Assembly: GCA_963804375.1 (NCBI GenBank) | Contig: CAWDQE010000013.1 | Coordinates: forward strand, 62,001 to 126,000 | DNA: 64,000 bases | Reading direction: 5' to 3' | From: JANXQG01 sp963804375 | GTDB taxonomy: Bacteria > Planctomycetota > Planctomycetia > Pirellulales > Thermoguttaceae | Shown here: positions 34,997 to 44,300 of the stretch, piece by piece | Numbering within the stretch: position 1 is the first letter of the stretch | Layout of the letters: each line of letters opens with the position of its first letter | The notes under the pieces: model-generated | Told to the model about the DNA's origin: nothing | Databases searched by the model: none | The model's input: only the letters and a program-made list of their open reading frames with translations | Position numbers and translations under genes: made by a program

Positions 34997-35470
34997 ATGA
35001 ATCCGTGCCTGCTTGTGGAGCCCGCTCGAGTTGCCCTGGCTCGCTACCATGCTTCCCCTGCCAGTTTTTCAATTTCCCGAGACGAGATGGATTGTCCTGC
35101 TACAGTGGAGTTTGATCCGCCCGATCCACGATCGCGGCAGACTCTCGAGCGCGAGGATTTTGTTGAGAAAGGCGCCATCGTAATGGCAGGGGTTGTGCTC
35201 AGCAGATTCGAAAAAAAACAGCTTACCCGAGTTACAAAACGGGGCACCCATGTTGATTATTTCGTCGGCGAAAAACAGCAGGACTTCCGATGGATTTTGG
35301 AGGTCAGTGGCACAGACGAGGGCGAAATCGGATCTCTCCTTGCCCGAAAGCGAAAACAACTCGAGGCTAGTCCCTATAGATTGCCGCCGCACTCAAAAAA
35401 CGGGATCGTTTCCGTAACTCGCTTCGCTCCCGACGCTGTCACGCGCTGCAATTCGGTGCCATTGCAATAA
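34997..35470 (+). CDS. Cassette gene 1: unknown protein, possible degenerate nuclease fold
   Basis: 157 residues from the ATG at 34997 (AGGAAC upstream). No family recognised. The C-terminal half has an alternating pattern, THVDYFVGEKQQDFRWILEV-SGT, then a basic helix ARKRKQL. A buried Asp, then Glu on a strand, then a Lys-rich helix recalls the PD-(D/E)xK nuclease core with the usual Lys replaced by Ser; this is weak inference. The region is AT-richer than the flanking folate genes. It lies 10 nt before cassette gene 2. Confidence 0.65.
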   Translation: MNPCLLVEPARVALARYHASPASFSISRDEMDCPATVEFDPPDPRSRQTLEREDFVEKGAIVMAGVVLSRFEKKQLTRVTKRGTHVDYFVGEKQQDFRWILEVSGTDEGEIGSLLARKRKQLEASPYRLPPHSKNGIVSVTRFAPDAVTRCNSVPLQ

Positions 35471-35480
35471 GGATCACGCC

Positions 35481-35882
35481 ATGGATGTTCGAGTCGAGCA
35501 ATCGCAACGGTTGTTTTGGGAAATCGCCCGACTGCGCGAGGCCGGGGCGACGCGTTTGGCTGCCCAAAAACTCGCTGAAATGGCGAGGCTTCACGAAGAC
35601 CGCGCAATCGAGCTGCTTGAGGCAGGCCAACCCGAGGGCTGGGTCGATATGTACTCTGCAATTACTGCTTACGGAGATGGTGGCCGCCGCCGCGACGCCG
35701 AGAAACTAATCGAGCGAGGCCGGATGCTTGCAGGACGCCTCGTTAGCGGGAAAGAGAATGTGGTAGCTCAATTGGACGAGATTGCGTCATGGCTTGACGC
35801 GCTTCGCGTCATGCCGTCACTCGGTGATTTCGCGCGCGATCTGCCGAGCTATTCAGCACGTCTTGCATCAGAAGCGGTTTGA
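35481..35882 (+). CDS. Cassette gene 2: small all-helical protein
   Basis: 133 residues, AAGGA before the ATG. Predicted almost fully helical, with many Arg/Glu/Leu and heptad-like spacing (RLFWEIARLREAGATRLAA, then RDAEKLIERGRMLAG). No membrane segment or catalytic motif is seen. The stop overlaps the start of the ATPase gene by 4 nt (ATGA), so it is translated together with it and is probably its partner or adaptor. Confidence 0.7.
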   Translation: MDVRVEQSQRLFWEIARLREAGATRLAAQKLAEMARLHEDRAIELLEAGQPEGWVDMYSAITAYGDGGRRRDAEKLIERGRMLAGRLVSGKENVVAQLDEIASWLDALRVMPSLGDFARDLPSYSARLASEAV

Positions 35883-38164
35883 CTATGCAAATCCGTCCGA
35901 AGATTGTTGGTTTCTACGCATACAAAGGCGGAACGGGGAGGAGTTTCTGCCTTGCCCATACCGCCTGGGCGTTGGCGAGAGAGGGCTGGCGTGTTGTCCT
36001 CCTGGACTTGGATTTATCTGCTCCAAGTCTTTGGGCACTTTTTGGACAGCAACCGGCACCGGGGCTTGTTGAGTATCTCGATCGTTGGAGTTGCCGTAAC
36101 CCGCTGCGAGCAACGGAGCTTGTTCAGGAAATATCGCTCGACCCGAAGGCTTTGGGAGCACTTTATCTTATGCAGGCTGGGCGAATGGATGAGTCCTACC
36201 TCGCAACCCTACAAACGTTGGACTGGCAGAGGCTCGTGGAACTGCCTCCGCTCACAGAGCGTCCTTCGGCAGGCATTCTCTTCGACATGTCGTCGCCATT
36301 CAACGATCTGTTCAAGGAGTTGGCCACCGATTTGAATCCCGACGCGATTCTGATCGATGCACCAACGGGGTTTAACGATGCGTCGAACTTGTGTTTGAGA
36401 TCATTGACGGACCTCGTAATTGCAATATTTGGTCCTTCAAGGGTCCAAATCGAAGGGATTAGCCGGGTTGTTTCGCTGTTGACAGCCGAACAGAATCGTC
36501 GTCGCGAGAGGGACCCAGACCCGAAGCCTGATGTGTATTGCGTAGCGTCGACGATCCTTCAATCGCGGCTCGCCGGTTCACACGTGAAGAGGATAACCGA
36601 AGCATTCAACTACCTCGATCGCGTACGGTATGACGCCATCGCCAGTGCGGATAATCTGGAAGCTCAGATCGAGGAAATCTCGCACCAAGAACCGGCGATG
36701 ATATCGTATGATGAACGTTTGGCCGACCTGGAGTCATTGCCGACAGACAGCGAACCTCGCGAAGCGCATTTCGCAATGTTTCAAGACGTCATCTCCTATG
36801 TAAGCGGTTCGCTGCCTCCACCGCGGCCGCGCGTTCTCTTGGACGCCGCCCGGAAACAGGAGTTGCTCAAAGGCTTGGAACCGAACTTCATCCTGTTTGC
36901 CGAGCAGGACCCGGAGCTAATTAGTTCACTTTTCCTACGGACTCAGCACATCGAGGAATTCAGGGATCCGCGAGTTGTCGTGATCCTCGGCGGCAAAGGA
37001 TCTGGCAAGACGGCGCTTTTTTCGTTTATTACGAAAGATAAGGATGTGTTTGCGGTGCATGGTCCGGGGAATGGTCTTGCACCCGATCTCTTATGCAATA
37101 TCCAGGACGAAGTGCCGTCGATGGACGTGTTCTGGCGACTCTACATGCTTTCCGTACTACCGAACACGTCTGCGGTTACAGACTCTGGTGTGCGAAAACT
37201 GGCCGAGATCATTTCACGGCTACCCGACAACCCGCTAAAGGTTCGAGAGTTGATCGACGGCTTGCGGGAAGGGGAGATTGCAGTCCGAGTTTTCAATGCG
37301 TGGAGTGAAGTGGAAGGCTCTTTGGCCGCTGACCGACGCCAGATCATCCTTTGCTTGGACGGATTGGACGCTGCATTTAAGGCGGATAGCGGGCGCCGGA
37401 AACGCGGTTTGGTCCAGTTATTCTCCGCTTGGCAATCATCGTTCTCGAAAATGCGCAGTGTGAGTGTGAAGATTTTCCTTCGCACGGACTTGTGGCAAGA
37501 CCTCTCGTTCCCCGAGAAATCTCATTTTCGAGGCAAGGAAATGAGGCTTGCCTGGGACAAGGGGAATCTTTGGCGGCTGGTCGCAAAAAGAGCACTCCAT
37601 TCCGGCCACTTCCGCCGTTGGTGTGATGATTCTCTGAATGCGCCTGTGATGAACGAGGGAGCCGTTGAAACAGCCGGCGAGAGAGACCTACATCCTTATT
37701 TGGACCGCCTTTTTGAGCACCACATCTGGGCAGGCAAGAACTCATTGACAAGGACTTGGATCTTGCGTCGCTTGGAAGACGCAAAGGACGCGATCTACCC
37801 TCGCGACTTGGTTTGCCTTCTCCAGGAAGCAATTCACTTTGAGAGCGAGCGACTGCGTGAGGGGCAACGGTATTCAGAAGAGTCCGCAATTTCTCGCCAG
37901 TCGGTGTCCGTTGCGCTTGATCCGACGTCGCGCCAACGAGTCGACGCGCTTCGTGAGGAATATCCTGAACTTGGGCCGGTTCTTGACTCGCTGAAAGGAC
38001 AGAATTCGACGGGGGCTCTCGAAACCCTCAAGCGATTCGTGAAGGACGACAAGATCAGCGTACTGAGCGAGGCTGGGGTGATTAGACTTAAGGAAGAGGG
38101 GAATTATTTGGTTCCCGATTTGTATCGGCATGGACTGGAGATGCCAAGGATGGGACCGCGCTAG
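35879..38164 (+). CDS. Cassette gene 3: double P-loop ATPase with a KGGTGR motif
   Basis: 761 residues. The N-terminal SIMIBI/MinD-like domain (1 to about 300) has the variant Walker A YKGGTGRS at 15-22, where ParA/MinD have KGGxGKT; it also has DLDLSAPSL and ILIDAPTG. A second P-loop domain (about 350-620) has VVVILGGKGSGKTALF near 370 and a Walker B, IILCLDGLDA, near 490, followed by KIFLRTDLW. The helical C-terminal third may sense a signal. The second half resembles KAP/Sll1717-type P-loop ATPases often seen in conflict or defence settings. Two NTPases in one chain with two small partners suggest a signal-gated complex; its target is unknown. Confidence 0.85.
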   Translation: MTMQIRPKIVGFYAYKGGTGRSFCLAHTAWALAREGWRVVLLDLDLSAPSLWALFGQQPAPGLVEYLDRWSCRNPLRATELVQEISLDPKALGALYLMQAGRMDESYLATLQTLDWQRLVELPPLTERPSAGILFDMSSPFNDLFKELATDLNPDAILIDAPTGFNDASNLCLRSLTDLVIAIFGPSRVQIEGISRVVSLLTAEQNRRRERDPDPKPDVYCVASTILQSRLAGSHVKRITEAFNYLDRVRYDAIASADNLEAQIEEISHQEPAMISYDERLADLESLPTDSEPREAHFAMFQDVISYVSGSLPPPRPRVLLDAARKQELLKGLEPNFILFAEQDPELISSLFLRTQHIEEFRDPRVVVILGGKGSGKTALFSFITKDKDVFAVHGPGNGLAPDLLCNIQDEVPSMDVFWRLYMLSVLPNTSAVTDSGVRKLAEIISRLPDNPLKVRELIDGLREGEIAVRVFNAWSEVEGSLAADRRQIILCLDGLDAAFKADSGRRKRGLVQLFSAWQSSFSKMRSVSVKIFLRTDLWQDLSFPEKSHFRGKEMRLAWDKGNLWRLVAKRALHSGHFRRWCDDSLNAPVMNEGAVETAGERDLHPYLDRLFEHHIWAGKNSLTRTWILRRLEDAKDAIYPRDLVCLLQEAIHFESERLREGQRYSEESAISRQSVSVALDPTSRQRVDALREEYPELGPVLDSLKGQNSTGALETLKRFVKDDKISVLSEAGVIRLKEEGNYLVPDLYRHGLEMPRMGPR

Positions 38165-38275
38165 GCGCGACGGGACTGCCGTCCAGGTGCCGAACGACCA
38201 GTTGCCCCTGAATCACGCAAGTGTTTTAGAAAAAGAAATCACTATTACTTTTGACCACCAACGAATTGCCCGATC

Positions 38276-39967
38276 ATGCCTGAAGCTACGCGCCTTTTGC
38301 CCCCCGACATCGAGATCGCCCGCAAGGCGCCGATTCGCCCCATCGACAAGATTGCCGAACGGCTGGCAATCCCCGCCGACAACCTGGAGCACTACGGCAA
38401 GTACAAAGCCAAGGTCTCATTGGAGCTCTATCGACGGCTGCAAGACAAGCCCACCGGCAAGCTGGTGCTGGTGACCGCCATCACGCCGACGCCCGCCGGC
38501 GAGGGCAAAACGACCACGAGCATCGGCTTGTGCGACGCCCTGAACCGCATCGGCAAGCGGGCCAGCGTCTGCCTCCGTGAACCGTCGTTGGGGCCGTGCT
38601 TCGGCATGAAGGGCGGCGCTGCCGGCGGCGGCAACGCCCAGGTCATCCCCATGGAGGACATCAACCTCCATTTCACCGGCGATTTCCACGCCATCGAGCT
38701 GGCCCACAACCTCCTGGCCGCGATGCTGGACAACCACATCCACCACGGCAACGCCTTGGGGATCGATCTGCGGCGGATCGTCTGGAAACGGGTCGTCGAC
38801 ATGAACGATCGGGCCTTGCGGAACATCATCGTCGGCCTGGGCGGGGTCAACAATTCGATGCCCCGCGAAGGCGGTTTCGACATCACCGTCGCTTCCGAAG
38901 TCATGGCCTGCTTCTGTCTCTCCGAGTCGCTCGACGAACTGCGGCAGCGGCTGGGGCGGATGATCGTGGCCTACGACCGGGAGCGCAAACCGGTCACCGC
39001 GGCCGGTCTGAAGGCCCACGGGGCGATGACGGTGTTGTTGAAGGAAGCCCTCAAGCCGAACCTGGTGCAAACGCTGGAAGGCAACCCGGCGTTCATCCAC
39101 GGCGGGCCGTTTGCCAATATCGCCCACGGCTGCAACAGCGTGCTGGCCACTAAGCTCTCGATGCGGCTTTCGGAGTATACGGTGACCGAGGCCGGTTTCG
39201 GCGCCGATCTGGGGGCCGAGAAGTTCATGAACATCAAGTGCCGGAAGGCCGGTATCAAGCCCGACGCCGTGGTGATCGTGGCCACCGTGCGGGCCCTGAA
39301 ACTGCACGGCGGCGTGCCGTCGAAAGAGCTTTCCAAGCCGAACGTGGAAGCCTTGGAGAAGGGAGTCGAGAACCTCAAGAAGCACATCGAGAACATCCAT
39401 CGCTTCGGCCTCCCGGTGGTCGTGGCGATCAACCACTTCTCCAACGACACCGACGCGGAGATCCAGTTCATCCGCGACAAGTGCGCCTATCTGTCGGTGA
39501 AGATCGTGCGGGCCGAGCATTGGCTGTGCGGCGGCGAGGGCGCCAAGGAACTGGCCCAGTCCGTGGTCGAGGTCATCGAGCACACCAAGACTGATTTCTC
39601 GCTGCTCTATCCCGACAGTTGCACGCTTTGGCAGAAGGTCGGAATTATCTGCCGTGAAATCTACGGCGCGACGGACGTTTTGGCCGACAAGAAGCTCCGC
39701 GAGAAGTTTCACCAGCTCCAGGAGGCCGGCTTCGGCCATCTGCCGGTCTGCATGGCGAAAACGCAGTATTCGCTCTCGACAGACCCCGGCCTGGTGGGCC
39801 GTCCCAAGAATTTCGATGTGCCCTTGCGCGACGTGATGGTTTCCGCCGGGGCCGGCTTCGTGGTCGTCTTGACCGGCGACATCATGACAATGCCCGGGCT
39901 GCCAAAACTGCCCGCGGCGGAATCGATCGACATCGACGAGAACGGGCAGACGGTGGGGTTGTTCTGA
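38276..39967 (+). CDS. fhs: Formate--tetrahydrofolate ligase
   Basis: 563 residues. It makes 10-formyl-THF from formate, ATP and THF. Motifs are the P-loop TPTPAGEGKTTTSIGL, REPSLGPCFGMKGGAAGGG, the folate/formate segments DINLHFTGDFHAI and FANIAHGCNSV, and the C-terminal end TGDIMTMPGLPKLPAAE. It provides the entry step of the methyl branch completed by the metF and MeTr genes upstream. The KGGTGR cassette separates it from them. Confidence 0.96.
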   Translation: MPEATRLLPPDIEIARKAPIRPIDKIAERLAIPADNLEHYGKYKAKVSLELYRRLQDKPTGKLVLVTAITPTPAGEGKTTTSIGLCDALNRIGKRASVCLREPSLGPCFGMKGGAAGGGNAQVIPMEDINLHFTGDFHAIELAHNLLAAMLDNHIHHGNALGIDLRRIVWKRVVDMNDRALRNIIVGLGGVNNSMPREGGFDITVASEVMACFCLSESLDELRQRLGRMIVAYDRERKPVTAAGLKAHGAMTVLLKEALKPNLVQTLEGNPAFIHGGPFANIAHGCNSVLATKLSMRLSEYTVTEAGFGADLGAEKFMNIKCRKAGIKPDAVVIVATVRALKLHGGVPSKELSKPNVEALEKGVENLKKHIENIHRFGLPVVVAINHFSNDTDAEIQFIRDKCAYLSVKIVRAEHWLCGGEGAKELAQSVVEVIEHTKTDFSLLYPDSCTLWQKVGIICREIYGATDVLADKKLREKFHQLQEAGFGHLPVCMAKTQYSLSTDPGLVGRPKNFDVPLRDVMVSAGAGFVVVLTGDIMTMPGLPKLPAAESIDIDENGQTVGLF

Positions 39968-40000
39968 AATCTGAGAATCACGCGGCCGGCCGGTCGTACT

Positions 40001-42412
40001 TCAGGAGCCTTTCCCCCTTCCTTTCTTCTTGACGACCCGCGCGGATGCCCGGCTGGGCCGGGCCGTCTTGGAGTCCTTCGCGGCGGCGAGCGTCTGCAAC
40101 TGTCGGAGCATAGCCAGGTCGCTGTCAAATTGTTTGAGCCGCCGCTGATAGGATGCCTGGGTCTTGGTGCAGACCAAGGTTTGCGGCGAGCCTTTGCGCT
40201 CGGTGACGTGCGTGCAGTCGCACTGACGGCCGTCGATGATGCGGTGGAGGTGCTGCCGCCGGTCTTTGCGGAGCGGAAAACGCCCCACGCGAGCGGCCGG
40301 ATCGCGTAAGAATGCGGCCAACGCTCGGCAATCCGCGCAGTGGCAACCCAGCTCGGCCTCTCGGGCCCAATCCTTTGGGGCCTCGATTGGCCGGGCCGTG
40401 GCGCCGCGCAAGGCGGTCTTGCAATGCTCCAACAAGCGGGCGGCCGCCGACCGCGCCGCGGGCATTTTGGGCAGCCAACCGTAGATCGTTACGACGTCGG
40501 GAACCAGTACTTCGCGCAAATCGTAATGCGAAGCGTCGGCCACGACATGCGTCACGAGCCAGTCCAATCGCTTGGCGTCCGAGATCGCGGCAAGGATCCT
40601 CGTCATGTCGTCCACGACTCCCTTGCGCGTTTGGCTCGCGTGGAAATATGTGCCGGCAGGCTTCGCATCCCAAAGCTCGATCGCCTGCACCAGCGCACCG
40701 GCCACCTCGGCGCAAGCGTCGCGGCGGTCGTCGGTCATGGCAGGCGGATCGCAGCATACCGGCCTGCACAGCGCCACGAGCCGGTCCAGGCGGGGGTGAT
40801 AGTCCTCGGGCTTCTGCCGGGCAATCAGCCCGCACAGCGCGGTCGCCACGCGCTGCCAGCCAAGCCGCGCGGCCAGCCGCAGCAGCATTTTGCCTTCCGA
40901 GCCGTCATAATCGCCGGGCAGCACTTCGAGGACGAATCGTTCGGCGAGTTCCGCCGCGCCGATGCGCTCCAGCATTTCGAGCATGCGGCCGGAATAGGCA
41001 TCCTCGCCCTCCAAGCTCTGCTGGCGCGGCCGCCAGTGAGCGACTATTTCGGCGGCAAATGCGCGACAGGCCGCCACGGTATCGGGCTTCTTGGCGCGGG
41101 CCGCCCGCTTCTCCAACTCAGGCAGCGCGGATTGCTGCCCTTCCTTGGCCAGGACGCCGAACGTGCGGTCGCCAGGCCAGATCACGATCGCGCCTTGGCG
41201 ATACCATCGCTCCATCGATACCCCGGCGTTGCCGCTGGCCTCTTCGATTTCCTGGCGGCAGGCCCAGTCTTCCTTGTCACTGGTATTGAGGATCTCGTTT
41301 TCTTCCAGGCTGATCTCCCCGAAAGGCCGCTTGCGGCCCTGCGGATCGAGCCAATGATCGAGCGTCAGGCTTTCGTCGTAGACCTCGCCCATATCGGCGC
41401 CGGAATAGCCGTCCGATCCGTAATCGTTGCCGCCATCGTCTTCATCGTAGTCGTCCGACCAGCGATAAGAACTTCGCCGCCGATAGGGATCGTGGTCCAG
41501 CGTCTCGTAGTCGACTTCGCCCGATTGCCAGTGCGTGAGCAGGGCGAAGTTGACCTCATATCCCAAGGATTCCGCGGCGCGCGTGAGCACGTCGGCGCAG
41601 GCGCGATCAGCTCCCTTGAGTTGACGGGGGTCGAGGCCGGCTTCGGTGTACTGGTGTCGGAAGGGAACGGCGATCTTTTGCGGGCCGGCCGAGGCGTCGG
41701 CAAAGATCGCGGCCAGCAACGTGGCCGCCTCTTTGACCGCGGCCGAGCTTTGCGGCGCCGCGGGCTGCTTTCTGCCGGCCGTCGCCAGATTGTAGGTCAG
41801 GCAAAGCCGATATCCGGACGTGATCGGCTTGATCTCGTGCTCGCAGTCGGCATAGAAGGCAGCGTACTGCGTCTGGAATTCACCCTCTTTCTTGCTGAAA
41901 TCGATCGTTTCGGTTTGTCCGTCATGCCGCACGATGAGCGCGCCCCCGGCGTGGCGCGACGGCAGGCAGACCACGAGAGTGGCGAACATTCGGGACACTT
42001 TTTCCGTGTCGCGGTGCGGCGCGAAGAAGCTGCCCTTCTCGTAAACGAGCAGCTTATAGAGCTCCGGCTTCACTTTCTGGGCGATGCCGAAATCCTGCTT
42101 GACGGCTTCGACGATGGCCGCCACGTGGGCGTCCCACTCGAGATTCGCAAGAACGAACTTCGCCGGATCGAGTTGCCAAACGCGGCGGACGCTCGTGTCC
42201 AGAATAGTTTTTTCACCTCGGCCGTACGGCGCCTGTTCGGCCTGGGCGATGAGGCGTTTGGCATCGGCCGCGGAAAGCGGCGAGCCGATCGAACCGGCGC
42301 CCTTGACCTCCAATCCCGGCAACACCGGCGGCAGGCTGCCGTGTGTGACGAACCGCGATGATTCCCCAAGCGTTCCCAGCAGGTCTTCCAGCGATTTTCT
42401 CGCATCGGCCAT
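40001..42412 (-). CDS. 2-oxoglutarate/Fe(II) oxygenase, large
   Basis: 803 residues from the ATG at 42412 (AAGGAG upstream). A prolyl-4-hydroxylase-like barrel lies at about 90-220: FFAPHRDTEKV gives the HxD iron ligands, ECEHEI-type DCEHEIKPI the distal His, and SGYRLCLTYNLA the 2OG-binding Arg. A block rich in acidic and Tyr residues follows (DDYDEDDGGNDYGSDGY, about 320-340). The remaining 450 residues are helical and repeat-like, and end in a basic tail. The barrel should be active; the long C-terminal part may bind the substrate, likely protein or nucleic acid (inference). Confidence 0.82.
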   Translation of the reverse strand: MADARKSLEDLLGTLGESSRFVTHGSLPPVLPGLEVKGAGSIGSPLSAADAKRLIAQAEQAPYGRGEKTILDTSVRRVWQLDPAKFVLANLEWDAHVAAIVEAVKQDFGIAQKVKPELYKLLVYEKGSFFAPHRDTEKVSRMFATLVVCLPSRHAGGALIVRHDGQTETIDFSKKEGEFQTQYAAFYADCEHEIKPITSGYRLCLTYNLATAGRKQPAAPQSSAAVKEAATLLAAIFADASAGPQKIAVPFRHQYTEAGLDPRQLKGADRACADVLTRAAESLGYEVNFALLTHWQSGEVDYETLDHDPYRRRSSYRWSDDYDEDDGGNDYGSDGYSGADMGEVYDESLTLDHWLDPQGRKRPFGEISLEENEILNTSDKEDWACRQEIEEASGNAGVSMERWYRQGAIVIWPGDRTFGVLAKEGQQSALPELEKRAARAKKPDTVAACRAFAAEIVAHWRPRQQSLEGEDAYSGRMLEMLERIGAAELAERFVLEVLPGDYDGSEGKMLLRLAARLGWQRVATALCGLIARQKPEDYHPRLDRLVALCRPVCCDPPAMTDDRRDACAEVAGALVQAIELWDAKPAGTYFHASQTRKGVVDDMTRILAAISDAKRLDWLVTHVVADASHYDLREVLVPDVVTIYGWLPKMPAARSAAARLLEHCKTALRGATARPIEAPKDWAREAELGCHCADCRALAAFLRDPAARVGRFPLRKDRRQHLHRIIDGRQCDCTHVTERKGSPQTLVCTKTQASYQRRLKQFDSDLAMLRQLQTLAAAKDSKTARPSRASARVVKKKGRGKGS

Positions 42413-42559
42413 GATCGACTCCTTGCAGACGAATGCACGATTGGATTTATGGATCGCAAAACATCGCCCGCACCGCGGCCGCACTGGGCGGCCAATCTCG
42501 ATGCGAGACACGTTCCAAAAATGATACGGCGACGATGCCATTAAGGAAAGCGGCCTCTC

Positions 42560-42589
42560 TTGCGCGACACCTGCGATTTGGTGTATAAT
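42560..42589 (+). promoter_or_regulatory. Promoter of the PQQ-propeller gene
   Basis: TTGCGC (42560-42565), 18 nt, TATAAT (42584-42589). The gene follows with TAAGGAG before its ATG at 42639. Confidence 0.6.
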
Positions 42590-42638
42590 CCCTGTAAGGA
42601 GAACAGTCTAACCACTTTGTCTTTAAGGAGATTCGTCC

Positions 42639-44033
42639 ATGAAACGCTATGCTTGGTGTCTCGCGCTGGTCCTGTCCGGCGCAACAGCCTTTGCAGGATC
42701 ACCAGGGTCCTTCGATTGGCCCCAGTGGCAGGGCCCCGACCGGACCGCCGTGTCCAACGAGCGCGGGCTCCTCAAGGAATGGACCAACGATGGCCCACCG
42801 CTCGCCTGGAAAATCAAGGGACTCGGCGGCGGCTACAGCGGTCCGTCCATCGCCGCCGGGCGGATCTTCGGCATGAGCAATCGCGGCGACGACGAAGTCG
42901 TTTGGGCCCTGTCCGAGACGGATGGCAAGACGCTGTGGTCGACGCGCCTTGGGCCGGCTGCCCAGCAGCGCATGCCGCAGGGAGCAGAGGGGCCGGGGTG
43001 CACGCCCACGGTCGATGGTGAACTGCTCTATGTCCTGGGCATGGGCGGTGACCTGGCTTGCCTGCAGGTTCGAGACGGCAAGGTCCTTTGGCAACGCAGC
43101 CTGACGCGCGATTTTGGCGGGCGCGCACCAATGTGGAGTTACCGCGAATCGCCGCTCGTTGATGGTGATAAGGTCATCTGCACCCCCGGCGGCCAAGACG
43201 CCGCCATGGTGGCCCTCGACAAGTTGACTGGCAAGACGATCTGGAAGAGCAAGGTGCCCGGCGGTTCCGGCGGCGGCCCCGGTGGTCCCGCTGCCGGTCC
43301 CGGTGGTCGCAGCGGTTTTCCCAGCGGTCGCGGCGGTCGCGGCGGCGGTCCCGGCGGTTTCGGCGGTTCGGGCGCTTCTGGAGCGGCCTACGCCTCGGTC
43401 ATCGCCATCGACTTCGACGGGCAGCGCGAGTATGTGCAGTTCCTCGCGAGGGCGCTCGTCGGGGTCGCGGCGTCCGACGGCAAGTTCCTCTGGCGGTATG
43501 ACCGGCCCGCCAACCGCATGAGTATCAACTGTTCCTCGCCAGTCCACCACGATGGCTTGGTATTCGCTGCCTCGGCCTATGATGCGGGCGGTGGATTGGT
43601 GAAGCTGAGCAGGGATGCCGGCGGTGGCGTCAAGGCCGAAGAAGTCTATTCCACCGCGAAGATGCAGAACCACCACGGCGGCATGATCCTCGTCGACGGC
43701 TGCCTGTATGGCGCCAACGGCGGCAATGGGGGTGGTTTTCTCGTCTGCCTCGACTTCCAGACCGGGAAGGTCCTGTGGGACGAGCGCGACAGCGGCCAGC
43801 GCCGGGCCCCGAAAGGCTCGCTGGCCTTCGCGGATGGGCGACTCTACTATCGCACCGAGAAGGGCGCCATGCTCCTGATCGAGCCGAACCCCAAGCAGTA
43901 CGTCGAACGCGGCCGCTTCGATCAGCCCGACCGCAGTGGTTCGGCGGCTTGGACGCACCCGGTGATTGCCAACGGCAAACTGTACCTGCGCGACCAAGAC
44001 GTGTTGCTGTGCTACGACATCAAGGCGAAGTAG
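42639..44033 (+). CDS. Exported PQQ-like beta-propeller protein
   Basis: 464 residues with a signal peptide (1-19, cleaved after AFA). Propeller blades show the A-x-D/N-x-x-T/D-G-x-x-L/I-W pattern: ALSETDGKTLWSTRL, CLQVRDGKVLWQRSL, ALDKLTGKTIWKSKV, CLDFQTGKVLWDER. A Gly/Pro/Arg-rich loop of about 40 residues (roughly 208-247) interrupts the propeller. The catalytic residues of PQQ dehydrogenases are not seen, so a binding or scaffold role like that of BamB is more likely. The gene stands alone on the plus strand. Confidence 0.85.
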   Translation: MKRYAWCLALVLSGATAFAGSPGSFDWPQWQGPDRTAVSNERGLLKEWTNDGPPLAWKIKGLGGGYSGPSIAAGRIFGMSNRGDDEVVWALSETDGKTLWSTRLGPAAQQRMPQGAEGPGCTPTVDGELLYVLGMGGDLACLQVRDGKVLWQRSLTRDFGGRAPMWSYRESPLVDGDKVICTPGGQDAAMVALDKLTGKTIWKSKVPGGSGGGPGGPAAGPGGRSGFPSGRGGRGGGPGGFGGSGASGAAYASVIAIDFDGQREYVQFLARALVGVAASDGKFLWRYDRPANRMSINCSSPVHHDGLVFAASAYDAGGGLVKLSRDAGGGVKAEEVYSTAKMQNHHGGMILVDGCLYGANGGNGGGFLVCLDFQTGKVLWDERDSGQRRAPKGSLAFADGRLYYRTEKGAMLLIEPNPKQYVERGRFDQPDRSGSAAWTHPVIANGKLYLRDQDVLLCYDIKAK

Positions 44034-44216
44034 GCGTTGCCCCTGGGAAGGAAGTGACACCGGCCCTCAACGGTCCCAGGGGGCAGTCCCATCTCCCTCG
44101 GGACCGGCCGGGGTGGCGGTGACGACTTCGCACGCACGGAACCGATATCGAAGGCGCTTAGCGAAGCAGGCGGGACGCCCGCACCCAAAACTCGGCGGAG
44201 AGCCAGGAAAACGAAA

Positions 44217-44247
44217 ACGGCCCGTCCAGCGTGGCTGGACGAGCCGT
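44217..44247 (-). terminator. Intrinsic terminator of the repeat-protein gene
   Basis: ACGGCCCGTCCAGC and GCTGGACGAGCCGT flank GTG (one mismatch). Read on the minus strand the hairpin is followed by TTTTCGTTTTCC, so it ends the gene 44301-46778 and perhaps also 42639-44033. Confidence 0.75.
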
Positions 44248-44300
44248 AAGTTGTTTCTCAGATTCGCTTTATAGCCGCCGTGCGCACCGAGCGAAGACGT

